Part shown: in pieces, positions 1 to 8,033 of the stretch
How the letters are laid out: each line of letters opens with the position of its first letter
Numbering within the stretch: position 1 is the stretch's first letter
Source of the DNA: Bacteroidales bacterium
GTDB lineage: Bacteria > Bacteroidota > Bacteroidia > Bacteroidales > P3
Assembly: GCA_017934545.1 (NCBI GenBank)
Contig: JAGBJI010000012.1
Location: 1 to 64,000, forward strand
Direction of reading: 5' to 3'
Length of the DNA stretch: 64,000 nt
Position numbers and translations under genes: made by a program
The notes under the pieces: model-generated
Told to the model about the DNA's origin: nothing
Databases searched by the model: none
Seen by the model: only the letters and a program-made list of their open reading frames with translations

Positions 1-124
1 AAAGAATCCTTACACGCTACACTTTTGGTTTTTTTTCTTTCCGTCTTCTTTATTACAATGACCTTTCCTTCCCTCTACGGTCCTCTCCGCTTCCTCTTCA
101 GCGTTTCTTCCCGTTTTGGAGTTG

Positions 125-156
125 CAAAATTACTACCTTTTCCTATTCTGACCAAA
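125..156 (-). promoter_or_regulatory. Bacteroidetes-type promoter
   Basis: On the minus strand TAATTTTG (125-132) fits the -7 consensus TAnnTTTG and TTTG (153-156) fits the -33 box, with a 20-bp spacer. It faces left and should drive a gene that lies beyond the window. Confidence 0.6.
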
Positions 157-364
157 TATTTTACAATATTTTTTTCAGTTTTTTTAATCTTTCAATACTT
201 AACTGCATGATTTTGTTTAACAAAAACATTGAAATTATTTACTCCGCAAGCATTTTATAATACAATGTTTTAATGCAACAGCACATCAAAATTCACGTTA
301 AAACGCCGTAAAAATTCTGTTTTCCGTTGCCAAACGGCACAAAAACAAAACATCTTCTGAATTC

Positions 365-481
365 GTTTTTGCCGAACGGCGTTTCAGTAATAAAAAAAGC
401 AGGTTTTTTCACTCAAAAAAAGTGGTTTTTTAATAGAAAAAACCACTTTTTTTGACCGTTAAAACGTCCTTCGGCAAAAAC
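365..481. repeat. Nested inverted-repeat intergenic element (word variant 1)
   Basis: Three short cores, GCAGG (399-403), GTGG (422-425) and CCAC (443-446), are each preceded by six or seven A and followed by six or seven T, at roughly 22-bp steps. The last two form a perfect 17-bp stem (415-431 with 437-453). Outside them an imperfect inverted repeat pairs GTTTTTGCCGAACGGCGTTT (from 365) with AAACGTCCTTCGGCAAAAAC (to about 481). It belongs structurally with the other 22-bp-spaced intergenic elements in this window but uses different core words. Function unknown. Confidence 0.6.
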
Positions 482-540
482 AAAACGTCGCCCGGCAAGT
501 TTTTTTTCGTTTTTAACAACGTCAGAAATCGCATGATAAA

Positions 541-568
541 TAAAAAAGGGAAGCAAAATTTGCTTCCC
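541..568 (-). terminator. Rho-independent terminator of the M16 peptidase gene
   Basis: A 10-bp stem of GGGAAGCAAA with TTTGCTTCCC (548-568) is followed on the minus strand by a run of six T. It sits 28 bp after the M16 stop codon. Confidence 0.8.
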
Positions 569-595
569 TACCATGAAATATGAAAACATTTAAAA

Positions 596-3433
596 TTATT
601 TCTTCAATGTTTCAGGCATTAAACGCACTTTTACATATTCGTCATGTTTCAAATATTTTGCAGCGGCAGCCTTTACATCGTCTGCAGTTATTGAATTGAC
701 CATGTTTTTGTATGCGTCCATGCTTGTAATGTTTGTATTGTAGATTTTAGAACCTGCCAATACGCTTGCCCAGAATGAATTGGATGAACTGTATTGCGAT
801 TCCCTTCTCTTGATTAACTGTTCTTTGGCTTTTGCAAGGTTAACTTCGTCAACGCCTTCGTTAATCATATTATCGCAAATCTCCCATGTTGCTTTCTCAA
901 CCAATTCTACGTTTTTAGGAGCCAAAGTATAGTATGCAGTCATTGAAAATTCAGGTTCAGGCAACAAATCGTAATTTACACCCAAGTATGGAGAATAAGT
1001 TGCACCCAATTCTTCACGTATTTTTTCAGTGGCTTTAATTTGAAGTATTTCACCCATGATGTCTATCGTTCTCTTTTCTTTTTCAGTGTTGGTAAACGCT
1101 CTTTGGGTCAAAATAACCATCGTTGATTTGTCTTCCGTTCCCTTGTATACAACGTCGTCAACAACGCCTTTGGCAAATTTAGGCTCTACGTTTTTCCAAT
1201 TTTCAGTCTTTCCATCAGAAGGCAATCCGCCTATGTATTTAGCAACAAGTTCTTTGGTTGAATCCATACCGAAGTTACCTACGATAACAAAGGTAAAGTC
1301 GCTTGCAGAATTAAATCTTTCGCGGAATATTTTGTACATCTTGTCAATGTTCAAAGCATTCAACTGTTTTTCAGTCGGTATTTGAACGGTACGTTTGTCG
1401 TTAGGGAATGCTGATTTGTGCATTTGCAAACTGAATTGTATTTCAGGAGAATTTTGCAATGCTGACAACTGCGATTTCAACTGCGAAACTTTTGTTTCCA
1501 AAACTTCTTTGTCTTTTCTCGGAGCGGTAAAGTACATATAATAATATTGCAACAAAAGTTCAAAATCTTTAACTGCACATGTTCCGCTTACACCTTCACG
1601 CAAATCGCTTATATAAGGTTCGGTTCCGAATGTATGTTTTTGTTGGAATTTTTGCAATTGGTTGTGGTCCATCTCGCCTATACCGCTGCCGTCTATAATG
1701 GATGCAGCCATCTGTGCGTTCAATACCATATCGTCAGGGTACAATGACGTTCCTCCGTTAGAGAAACAGTTTACAAGTATTTCGTTGTCGGAGAATGTTG
1801 TAGGTTTCAACAACACCGTTGCACCGTTTGAAAGTTTCAATTCAGTGTAACCGAATTCGTCGTTCTTGGTTTCGCTTGTTATCTTACCGCCTTTTACGTT
1901 TGCTGCAAAGAAAGGTACTTCTTTGTATGTGTCAACATAAGGTTTGGTTTTCATGTTTTCTGCATCAAGGATAACTTTCTTTACCTGTTCAACGGTAGGA
2001 ACTTTCTTTGATTCAGGCATGGTAACATAGCAAACTATGTTTTCTTTGGTAATCCATTGTTTTGCCAATGCGTTTACTTCGTCCAATGTGATTCCGTCAA
2101 TCAACGCTTTAGCCCAACGGTATTCAGCTCTTGCACCCGGTGCAGGCGTTTTGTCAAGGAAATTGTCTATATATTGTGCTGCAAGAACGCTTGAATTTAC
2201 TTTGTTTGCATTCTTTGATGCCTGTTCGTACTTATCCAACACGCTCTCTTTTGCCCTTTCAAATTCGGTTGCAAGAAATCCGTGTTGCAACACTCTTTGG
2301 TTTTCTTCCATCAAAACTTTCAATGCTTCCAATGCTTTGCCGTCTTTAGCCATTCCGAAAACAACGTATCCGCCTACGCTGCGTGCCAAACCCATCATTG
2401 ACGGTGAATAACCGGCCTGTGCAGCCAAATAAGGACAGTCTTTCTTGTCTGCTTTCTCGCTCAAACGGTTTTGAAGCATGTTTTCATACAAATTAACCAT
2501 AAGTTCCTGCTCACGGAAATCGCCGACAGTCTTCATTTGTTTTGCAGGGTGTTTATAGAAAACAACCATTGTGGTAGATGTTGCTTCTTTATCGGTTGCA
2601 ACGGCAATCAACGGTTCTTTGTTGTCTGGGACTTCTATTTCCGGACGGTTAAGAGGTTCAGACGGATTGGTTTCCATTGAAAAGTAATCCTTAACCTTTT
2701 GTTCCATCTCATCAGCATCAAAATCTCCTACGATAATGATAGCCTGATTGTCCGGACGGTACCATTTCTTGTAGAAATTACGTATTGACGAATATTTGAA
2801 GTTCTGCAAATTTTCCACCGTACCGATAGGCAGACGGTCTGCATACTTACTTCCTTTCAATATAACGGGCAATGTCTTCTGACGCATACGGTCATCGGCA
2901 CCTCTGCCCATACGCCATTCTTCAATAATGACTCCTCTTTCGTCATCAATTTGCTTATCGGTCATAAGCATTCCGTTAGCCCAACCGCCTAAAACTTTCA
3001 ATCCTAAATTGAAAAGTTCGGGTTTGTCGGTCGGCAACGTCAACTCGTAAACGGTTTGGTCAAATCCTGTGTAAGCATTGTCATCTCTTCCGAATGTTAT
3101 ACCCTCTTTTTGCAATGCGTCGGTCAGGTCATTACCCGGAAATTGTCTGGTTCCGTTGAATCCCATATGCTCCGTAAAGTGAGCCAATCCCCTTTGGTCT
3201 TCTTCTTCCAACACAGAACCTGCATTGACTGCAAGACGGAATTCAGCGCGGTTCTCAGGTTTTTTGTTTGTTTTTATATAGTACGTCATTCCGTTGTCAA
3301 GTTTGCCGTAACGGACTGTACTTTCAAGTTTCATCTCCTGCTGAAGATCAACTTTTGACGACTTGTTTTGGGCAAAAATTGCAGAACCCATCAACAAGCA
3401 AAAACTAATTACTAAAAAACTTTTTCTTTTCAT
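596..3433 (-). CDS. M16 family zinc peptidase (insulinase/pitrilysin type), exported
   Basis: Likely periplasmic or outer-membrane-associated zinc endopeptidase of 945 residues. Residues 1-21 form a signal peptide ending in IFAQ. The inverted zinc motif HxxEH is seen as HFTEH at residues 85-89, with a downstream acidic stretch (DERGVIIEE) that supplies the third ligand in the family. The length fits the usual two-half M16 architecture, an active N-terminal half and a C-terminal half lacking the motif (compare PqqL). It is a single-gene transcript: a strong terminator lies just behind it and about 100 bp separate it from rimM. Substrate cannot be told from sequence; peptide degradation is plausible beside the S46 peptidase 5 kb away. 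Confidence 0.9.
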   Translation of the reverse strand: MKRKSFLVISFCLLMGSAIFAQNKSSKVDLQQEMKLESTVRYGKLDNGMTYYIKTNKKPENRAEFRLAVNAGSVLEEEDQRGLAHFTEHMGFNGTRQFPGNDLTDALQKEGITFGRDDNAYTGFDQTVYELTLPTDKPELFNLGLKVLGGWANGMLMTDKQIDDERGVIIEEWRMGRGADDRMRQKTLPVILKGSKYADRLPIGTVENLQNFKYSSIRNFYKKWYRPDNQAIIIVGDFDADEMEQKVKDYFSMETNPSEPLNRPEIEVPDNKEPLIAVATDKEATSTTMVVFYKHPAKQMKTVGDFREQELMVNLYENMLQNRLSEKADKKDCPYLAAQAGYSPSMMGLARSVGGYVVFGMAKDGKALEALKVLMEENQRVLQHGFLATEFERAKESVLDKYEQASKNANKVNSSVLAAQYIDNFLDKTPAPGARAEYRWAKALIDGITLDEVNALAKQWITKENIVCYVTMPESKKVPTVEQVKKVILDAENMKTKPYVDTYKEVPFFAANVKGGKITSETKNDEFGYTELKLSNGATVLLKPTTFSDNEILVNCFSNGGTSLYPDDMVLNAQMAASIIDGSGIGEMDHNQLQKFQQKHTFGTEPYISDLREGVSGTCAVKDFELLLQYYYMYFTAPRKDKEVLETKVSQLKSQLSALQNSPEIQFSLQMHKSAFPNDKRTVQIPTEKQLNALNIDKMYKIFRERFNSASDFTFVIVGNFGMDSTKELVAKYIGGLPSDGKTENWKNVEPKFAKGVVDDVVYKGTEDKSTMVILTQRAFTNTEKEKRTIDIMGEILQIKATEKIREELGATYSPYLGVNYDLLPEPEFSMTAYYTLAPKNVELVEKATWEICDNMINEGVDEVNLAKAKEQLIKRRESQYSSSNSFWASVLAGSKIYNTNITSMDAYKNMVNSITADDVKAAAAKYLKHDEYVKVRLMPETLKK

Positions 3434-3537
3434 TGAACATTATATTATTTATTGTTAGTATCAAATCAATTTAAAAATGCAAAATAACAACTTTTTTCAC
3501 AAACAGACAAGTATTTGCGTAAAATTTATCAGCCGCT

Positions 3538-4056
3538 TTAAAGATAAATATCAATCAATCCGTCAGGTGCCTGTATGTTTATAATGCGTTTTTCCCTGTC
3601 TACAGACTTGATAATATCATCAACCAACGGTATCAATATCTCTTTGCCGCCGTGGTCTATAAACATTATGGGCTGGGTTGTATTGTCTATAATGTCTGTT
3701 ATATGTCCTATGTTGCCTTTTTCTTTGTCTGCAACTTCAAAACCTATAACTTCATGGAAATAAAACTGATTGTCCGTAAGCGGAGGGAGCATTGACAGGG
3801 GCAGATACAGGTCTTTGCCGACCAATGCTTCGGATTCTTCGGCCGTAACGTCGTTGAACTTGACTACAAATTTATTTCCGTGGTAACGTATGGACGATAT
3901 AGTGTATTCAACCAACCTTTTATTGATTTCAATATACAAAGAATCCAAGTCTTCGTACTTTTGAACGTCGTCAACGTCAAAAAACACGACCAATTCTCCC
4001 TTATAAGAAAACGGCTTTACTATCTTACCCAAGTAAAAACACTCATCTTTTGTCAT
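3538..4056 (-). CDS. rimM: Ribosome maturation factor RimM
   Basis: A 172-residue protein that in the family binds uS19 and helps 30S head maturation. The N-terminal RimM domain begins with CFYLGKIVKPFSYKGEL, and the C-terminal PRC-barrel part carries FYFHEVIGFEV and ILIPLVDDII. Length matches the family. It follows rpsP on the same strand, the usual rpsP-rimM pairing, and has no promoter of its own in the 148-bp gap, so it is probably co-transcribed through the hairpin at 4129-4167. Confidence 0.93.
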   Translation of the reverse strand: MTKDECFYLGKIVKPFSYKGELVVFFDVDDVQKYEDLDSLYIEINKRLVEYTISSIRYHGNKFVVKFNDVTAEESEALVGKDLYLPLSMLPPLTDNQFYFHEVIGFEVADKEKGNIGHITDIIDNTTQPIMFIDHGGKEILIPLVDDIIKSVDREKRIINIQAPDGLIDIYL

Positions 4057-4114
4057 CGTTGCTATTCTTTATCATTATATTATAACACTTCAGGGCATAA
4101 AAAAGTTACACCGC

Positions 4115-4167
4115 CGTTAAAAAAAAGTAAAAGCATGTATTTGTCATGTAAACAAAAACATGCTTTT
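4115..4167 (-). terminator. Terminator-like hairpin between rpsP and rimM
   Basis: AAAAGCATGT (4129-4138) pairs with ACATGCTTTT (4158-4167). On the minus strand the stem is followed by a run of eight T at 4119-4126. It lies inside the rpsP-rimM pair, so it may only partly stop transcription and so keep rpsP expressed above rimM (inference). Confidence 0.55.
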
Positions 4168-4204
4168 GCATATCATACCGTCTGTATGTAACAATTTACA
4201 TATG

Positions 4205-4741
4205 TTATTCTTCGGTTGCAGGTGCTTCAGCTTCCGTTTGCGGTTGTTCTTCTTCCGCTGGTTTTGCAGCATCTGCTTCAGCCTGTGCTTTTTTCTTTGC
4301 TATTGCTTCGGCACGTTTTGCGTTTACGTCTGCCTCTGCTTTAAGCAATTGTTTTCTTGCTTCTTTTTCGGAAACTTCTTTCTTTGATTTTTCCGATTCA
4401 ATTTTCTTTGATTTGTTTTCAAACCATTCATCAAAACGTTTTTGTGCCACTTCTTCGGTGAAAGCACCTTTTTCTACGCCTATCTGCAAGTGTCTTTTGT
4501 ACAAAATTCCTTTATAACGGAACAATGAACGTACGGTATCTGTAGGTTGAGCTCCGTTTTTAAGCCAATAACATGCCCTGTCGCAGTCTACGTCCACGGT
4601 TGCAGGGGATGTCAAAGGATTGTATGTTCCTAATTTCTCAATAAATTTTCCGTCACGTGCTGCACGAGCATCCGCAATTACTATATGGTAAAACGGTTGA
4701 TTCTTTTTACCATGTCTTTGTAATCTTATTTTTACTGCCAT
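4205..4741 (-). CDS. rpsP: 30S ribosomal protein bS16 with long acidic/Ala-rich tail
   Basis: Residues 1 to about 90 are a standard bS16 domain ([20 protein letters not shown], then GTYNPL). The protein is 178 residues where most bacterial bS16 proteins have 80-90. The extra 85 or so residues are charged and low in complexity, first Lys/Glu-rich, then Ala/Glu-rich, and end in [18 protein letters not shown]. Similar extensions are known in Bacteroidetes bS16. A well-formed promoter lies just upstream and rimM follows. Confidence 0.95.
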   Translation of the reverse strand: MAVKIRLQRHGKKNQPFYHIVIADARAARDGKFIEKLGTYNPLTSPATVDVDCDRACYWLKNGAQPTDTVRSLFRYKGILYKRHLQIGVEKGAFTEEVAQKRFDEWFENKSKKIESEKSKKEVSEKEARKQLLKAEADVNAKRAEAIAKKKAQAEADAAKPAEEEQPQTEAEAPATEE

Positions 4742-4774
4742 CTCTTTATTAAAATATTAAATGTTTATAATTTG

Positions 4775-4805
4775 CAAAATTACAATAAGTTTTCTTTCTG
4801 ACAAA
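4775..4805 (-). promoter_or_regulatory. Promoter of rpsP-rimM
   Basis: Minus strand: TTTG (4802-4805), a 19-bp spacer, TAATTTTG (4775-4782). A near-ideal Bacteroidetes primary-sigma promoter about 34 bp before the rpsP start codon. Confidence 0.8.
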
Positions 4806-4829
4806 ATTTTAGCCTTACTTTTTTCAAAA

Positions 4830-6494
4830 CTACTGTTCAAAAAGTGCATTCAAATCCACGTCTTCTTCAGTCACCCATCCTTTGCGTACGTTGAGCGTTT
4901 TAGGCATATATTTCACTCTTTCAGGCGGTAAACCGCTGTCAAAATTGCCTCCGTTATACTTTTTGTCCGAATTTTTGTCCTCTATGATGCGGACTTTATA
5001 CTTTCCCTCTTTTAAATTCACAAATTCCGCCGTTGCCGCTGCACCCTTTGTCCTAACAACCGTATCCCTCAAGGCATTGTTCTGCACGTCCGTCAAGGTC
5101 AGAATATAACTTTGTTCCGCCGTGTCTACCGATGACAAATTCAAACGCAGGCTTCCGTAACTGTCCTTTGTATCCGTAACAAAACCCGTTCGCAAAGTGT
5201 CGTTATAATATCCTTCATAAGTGTACAAAACCGCACTGTCTATATATAAGGTATATTGTCCGCCCTCTTTCAAAACTGCATCCGAAACCATACGTTTAGG
5301 GTCTGAAGTATCAAAAACAAAGTTTACTTTCATTGTATCAACGCTGTCATAACACAAAGCCTGTATTGACGCAGTGTTTTCTGTGTTTACAATCTGCGAA
5401 AGCCTTAATGCCAAAGGTTTAAAATAAGAAAGAGTATCGGTTTCAAGGCTTAAGAAAAGCTTGTCCTTAGTGTCTTTTTTCTTTTTTCTGCGTGTATTTG
5501 CCGTTAAATTTATTTTTTCCTCAAACCCGTTGTCATCATAAACCACTGCATCTAACGTGTCAAACACCGCAGCCGACTTTGAAACCACCGTAACCGTGTC
5601 CCGTTTGCCATTCATGTAAACGCCGTATTGCGAAGGCTGAAGCAACGGCTTTTCTATTTTAACCTTAAACCCCTCACCTACCGCAACGGAAAACACCAAT
5701 CTGAACTCACGGTCGGAAAGCAACTCCGAAGCCGTCAACTTTTGCACCGTATCTTCGGCGGTATTGTAATAAATAATGTCCGTTCGGTTTGCAACTTTGT
5801 CCGACGTGTCTTCCTTAACTTCCGTTACCGTTACGTCCAACTGTCCGTAGCCTTCGGTGGGCAAATCGTAAAGCATGTTTTGGTTCATATCCTCAAAAGC
5901 CAACGCAGTATACTGTCCCTGTTTTATGTTTTTGAAATAAAACCGCCCCGAAGAATCCGTCCGCGTTATGTAGTCAGGCAAATTGGTGCGTATGTATTCA
6001 CGCTCTGTATTACGGTAAAGGCTTACGAATTTATTAGCCTCGGGCTTTAATGTATAGGCATTGACAACTTTTCCCCTGTAAGACAACGAATCTATGGTTT
6101 CGCCCGTTGAAAAAGCAAAAGCAAAATGGTTCAAACGGTTGCCCTCGTTGAAATCCGTAATCGCATCGCCGAAATCAAATATATAGGTGGTGTTTTCCTC
6201 CAAAGAATCTATATCCTTAATATATAAGGTACGCAGTTTACTGCCCACAGTGGGCTTTTTTTTCAACGGCGGAGATACTATGAGTTTGCCCGTTGCATTG
6301 TCCAAAACAATATATTCGTCAAATTCTATCTCTATTTTGTTGCCTTGAAACTCCAAAGCGTTTATCGGCGGATTTGATTTCACATACACGGGAGGCTTTA
6401 TATCCCTTTCGCCTCCGGAAGGTGTAACTATTCTTGCACACGAACACAATGCAATGCAACAAATCAAAAACACAACCTTATATACCGTCTTCAT
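4830..6494 (-). CDS. Lipoprotein with N-terminal Big_5 (SbsA Ig-like) domain
   Basis: A 554-residue protein. I place the start at the ATG giving MKTVYKVVFLICCIALCSC: a -7 box (TATTTTTG) overlaps the longer upstream start, so those codons are untranscribed, and the chosen start gives a clean lipoprotein signal with lipobox ALCSC. After the Cys comes ARIVTPSGGERDIKPP, common to Bacteroidetes Ig-like lipoproteins, then an Ig-like domain (about residues 30-130) and further beta-rich regions including a carboxypeptidase-regulatory-like fold (SSGRFYFKNIKQGQYTALAF). Probably anchored in the outer membrane. Function unknown; no enzyme motif seen. Confidence 0.8.
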   Translation of the reverse strand: MKTVYKVVFLICCIALCSCARIVTPSGGERDIKPPVYVKSNPPINALEFQGNKIEIEFDEYIVLDNATGKLIVSPPLKKKPTVGSKLRTLYIKDIDSLEENTTYIFDFGDAITDFNEGNRLNHFAFAFSTGETIDSLSYRGKVVNAYTLKPEANKFVSLYRNTEREYIRTNLPDYITRTDSSGRFYFKNIKQGQYTALAFEDMNQNMLYDLPTEGYGQLDVTVTEVKEDTSDKVANRTDIIYYNTAEDTVQKLTASELLSDREFRLVFSVAVGEGFKVKIEKPLLQPSQYGVYMNGKRDTVTVVSKSAAVFDTLDAVVYDDNGFEEKINLTANTRRKKKKDTKDKLFLSLETDTLSYFKPLALRLSQIVNTENTASIQALCYDSVDTMKVNFVFDTSDPKRMVSDAVLKEGGQYTLYIDSAVLYTYEGYYNDTLRTGFVTDTKDSYGSLRLNLSSVDTAEQSYILTLTDVQNNALRDTVVRTKGAAATAEFVNLKEGKYKVRIIEDKNSDKKYNGGNFDSGLPPERVKYMPKTLNVRKGWVTEEDVDLNALFEQ

Positions 6495-6559
6495 TTTGTT
6501 CAATTTGTTCAGAATCATTTTGCAAAAATACAAAATAAAGAATTGCTTTATGCATTCAC

Positions 6560-6602
6560 CGAAAAAAAATACATATGTTTTTTCATTTTACTTTCTGAAA
6601 AC
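6560..6602. repeat. CATATG intergenic element, one-core remnant
   Basis: A single CATATG core (6572-6577) sits between an A-tract and a T-tract and is followed by CTTTCTGAAAAC, the same right-hand end as in the larger elements. It lies between two minus-strand genes. Confidence 0.65.
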
Positions 6603-6668
6603 AAATTGTAAGTATTTGAAACCGTTGCTGTGTTTGCGGGTATCATTTCCGTATAATTAAAAAACAAA

Positions 6669-7244
6669 TTATTGCAATGCACAACAAGTGATAAAAAGTT
6701 CGGTTTGAGAATCGTAACTGCTTGTAATCAACGCATCATATGCCGTATAACTTTGATTCAATTCAAATCTTAAAGGAGCTAAATTCAACGTTGAGAAATT
6801 TCCAGCAATGCCCGTTCCCGTCATTTTGACGTATGCCTCTTTTATAGTCCACAACTGCGTAAACGCCTTGTCATAGTCCGCCTGTGAGGTCTTATTCAGA
6901 TAATCAGTTTCGGCGGGGTGGAAAAACCTTTGTGCCAACTGTCGTTTTCCCTGCCTTAAATATTCTATGTCAACGCCTATTCGGGTGTTATGAACGGCAA
7001 CGGCAATATAATTTTTTGTGTCGGAAACGGAGAAATGCACCTTATTATTATATAGGAAATAGGGCTTGCCTTTTTCTTCCCGTGCAATTGTGAAATCAAA
7101 ATCACAACCCTCTGCCTTAAGAATTGAAATCAAAAATTTTTCTCCTAATATTGATATATTCTTATGTTGCATCAGCGAATTGTCCCACCCGAATAGGTTT
7201 TTCAACTCTTCAACCGTCGCTGTCTTTATAATAGGTGCCGGCAT
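6669..7244 (-). CDS. 4'-phosphopantetheinyl transferase (Sfp type)
   Basis: Transfers the phosphopantetheine arm from CoA to acyl carrier protein or another carrier. The 191-residue protein shows the family signatures: GVDIE at residues 90-94 (D92 and E94 as the expected Mg ligands) and WTIKEAYVKMTG from W132, with K135 and E136. The stretch VHFSVSDTKNY before the first motif fits the usual N(L)SH position. The short length is normal for bacterial Sfp-like enzymes. It stands alone; FKBP lies upstream behind its own terminator. Which carrier it serves is not shown; as no biosynthetic cluster is near, fatty-acid ACP is likely. Confidence 0.88.
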   Translation of the reverse strand: MPAPIIKTATVEELKNLFGWDNSLMQHKNISILGEKFLISILKAEGCDFDFTIAREEKGKPYFLYNNKVHFSVSDTKNYIAVAVHNTRIGVDIEYLRQGKRQLAQRFFHPAETDYLNKTSQADYDKAFTQLWTIKEAYVKMTGTGIAGNFSTLNLAPLRFELNQSYTAYDALITSSYDSQTELFITCCALQ

Positions 7245-7279
7245 ATTTTAATGATTGTTTATACCAAAAACAAATGAAA

Positions 7280-7320
7280 ACAGAAAAGACCTTAAAGATA
7301 TTTAAGTCTTTAAGGCCTTT
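7280..7320 (-). terminator. Terminator after the FKBP gene
   Basis: A 14-bp stem, AAAGACCTTAAAGA (7285-7298) with TCTTTAAGGCCTTT (7307-7320), has one mismatch. On the minus strand the stem runs into TTTTCTGTTTTC. It also contains the end-motif word CAGAAAAG. Confidence 0.7.
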
Positions 7321-7335
7321 CAATTAAGTAAATTA

Positions 7336-7956
7336 CTATTCTATAGCTAAAAGTTCAACTTCAAATATCAACGTACTGCCTGCAGGAATGTCGCCGACGG
7401 GCTGGTCGCCGTAAGCCAAATCGGAAGGAATGAAAAATCTGGTCTTTCCGCCGGTTTTCATTGTCTGCAATCCTTCAGTCCAACCTGCAATGACTTGGTT
7501 TAACGGCAGACTTATAGGCTGACCTCTTTGAACCGAGGAGTCAAACACCGTTCCGTCAAGCAATGTACCGTGATAATGCACTTTTACAGTGTCGGTCGGT
7601 TTTGGATTGTTGCCGCTTCCCTCGGTCATAACCGTGTATTGCAACCCCGAAGGTGTTTCAATGACATTGGGCTGATTACGGTTGTTTGCCAAAAATTCCC
7701 TGCCTGCTTTTTTGTTTTCTGCGGATTGTCTTTCTATACGCTCCTGTTGTTTGTGTTGCATTTGGTGTTGCCAAGCGTGCATCACCCTTGCCTTTTCGTC
7801 ATCGGTCATCATATTGGACGACTTTCCAGCAAGTTTGTCACGCATAGCCTCAATCATTATGTCAACATTTACATCCATCTCTTCGTTCATAATACTGCGT
7901 GCCATGTCTTCGCCTATGATGAACGATACTTTATCCCTGTCGTTATTTAACTGCAT
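7336..7956 (-). CDS. FKBP-type peptidyl-prolyl cis-trans isomerase
   Basis: A 206-residue protein with an N-terminal helical dimerisation part (residues 1-95, rich in Met, Gln and Glu) and a C-terminal FKBP domain (ETPSGLQYTVMTEG to the end, with VKVHYHGTLLDGTVFDSS and VIAGWTEGLQTMKTGGK). The layout is that of FklB/FkpA/Mip proteins. There is no signal peptide, so it should be cytoplasmic like FklB. The C-terminus ends exactly at the FKBP fold (LIFEVELLAIE). It is transcribed after, and separately from, the S46 peptidase gene. Confidence 0.92.
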   Translation of the reverse strand: MQLNNDRDKVSFIIGEDMARSIMNEEMDVNVDIMIEAMRDKLAGKSSNMMTDDEKARVMHAWQHQMQHKQQERIERQSAENKKAGREFLANNRNQPNVIETPSGLQYTVMTEGSGNNPKPTDTVKVHYHGTLLDGTVFDSSVQRGQPISLPLNQVIAGWTEGLQTMKTGGKTRFFIPSDLAYGDQPVGDIPAGSTLIFEVELLAIE

Positions 7957-8033
7957 TTTTTGTTATCTCCTTTTCAGTTTACAAAAGGGCTTTGCGGACG
8001 TTTTCCGTTCGTAAAGCCCTTTATGAATTACAT

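Larger units (their letters stand above)
1..595. other. Intergenic region at left edge
   Basis: No convincing gene. From the right it holds the terminator of the M16 peptidase gene (548-568), a nested inverted-repeat element (365-481), about 150 bp of plain AT-rich DNA, and a minus-strand promoter (125-156). The minus-strand transcript from that promoter would run out of the window at base 1; I see no credible minus-strand start codon before the edge. The open frame at 25-210 on the plus strand is T-rich and shows no family features, so I do not call it. Confidence 0.6.

Noticed and set aside
25-210. 61-residue plus-strand open frame
   Set aside because: Phe-rich translation of T-rich DNA, no ribosome site and no match to a family; a minus-strand promoter lies within it.
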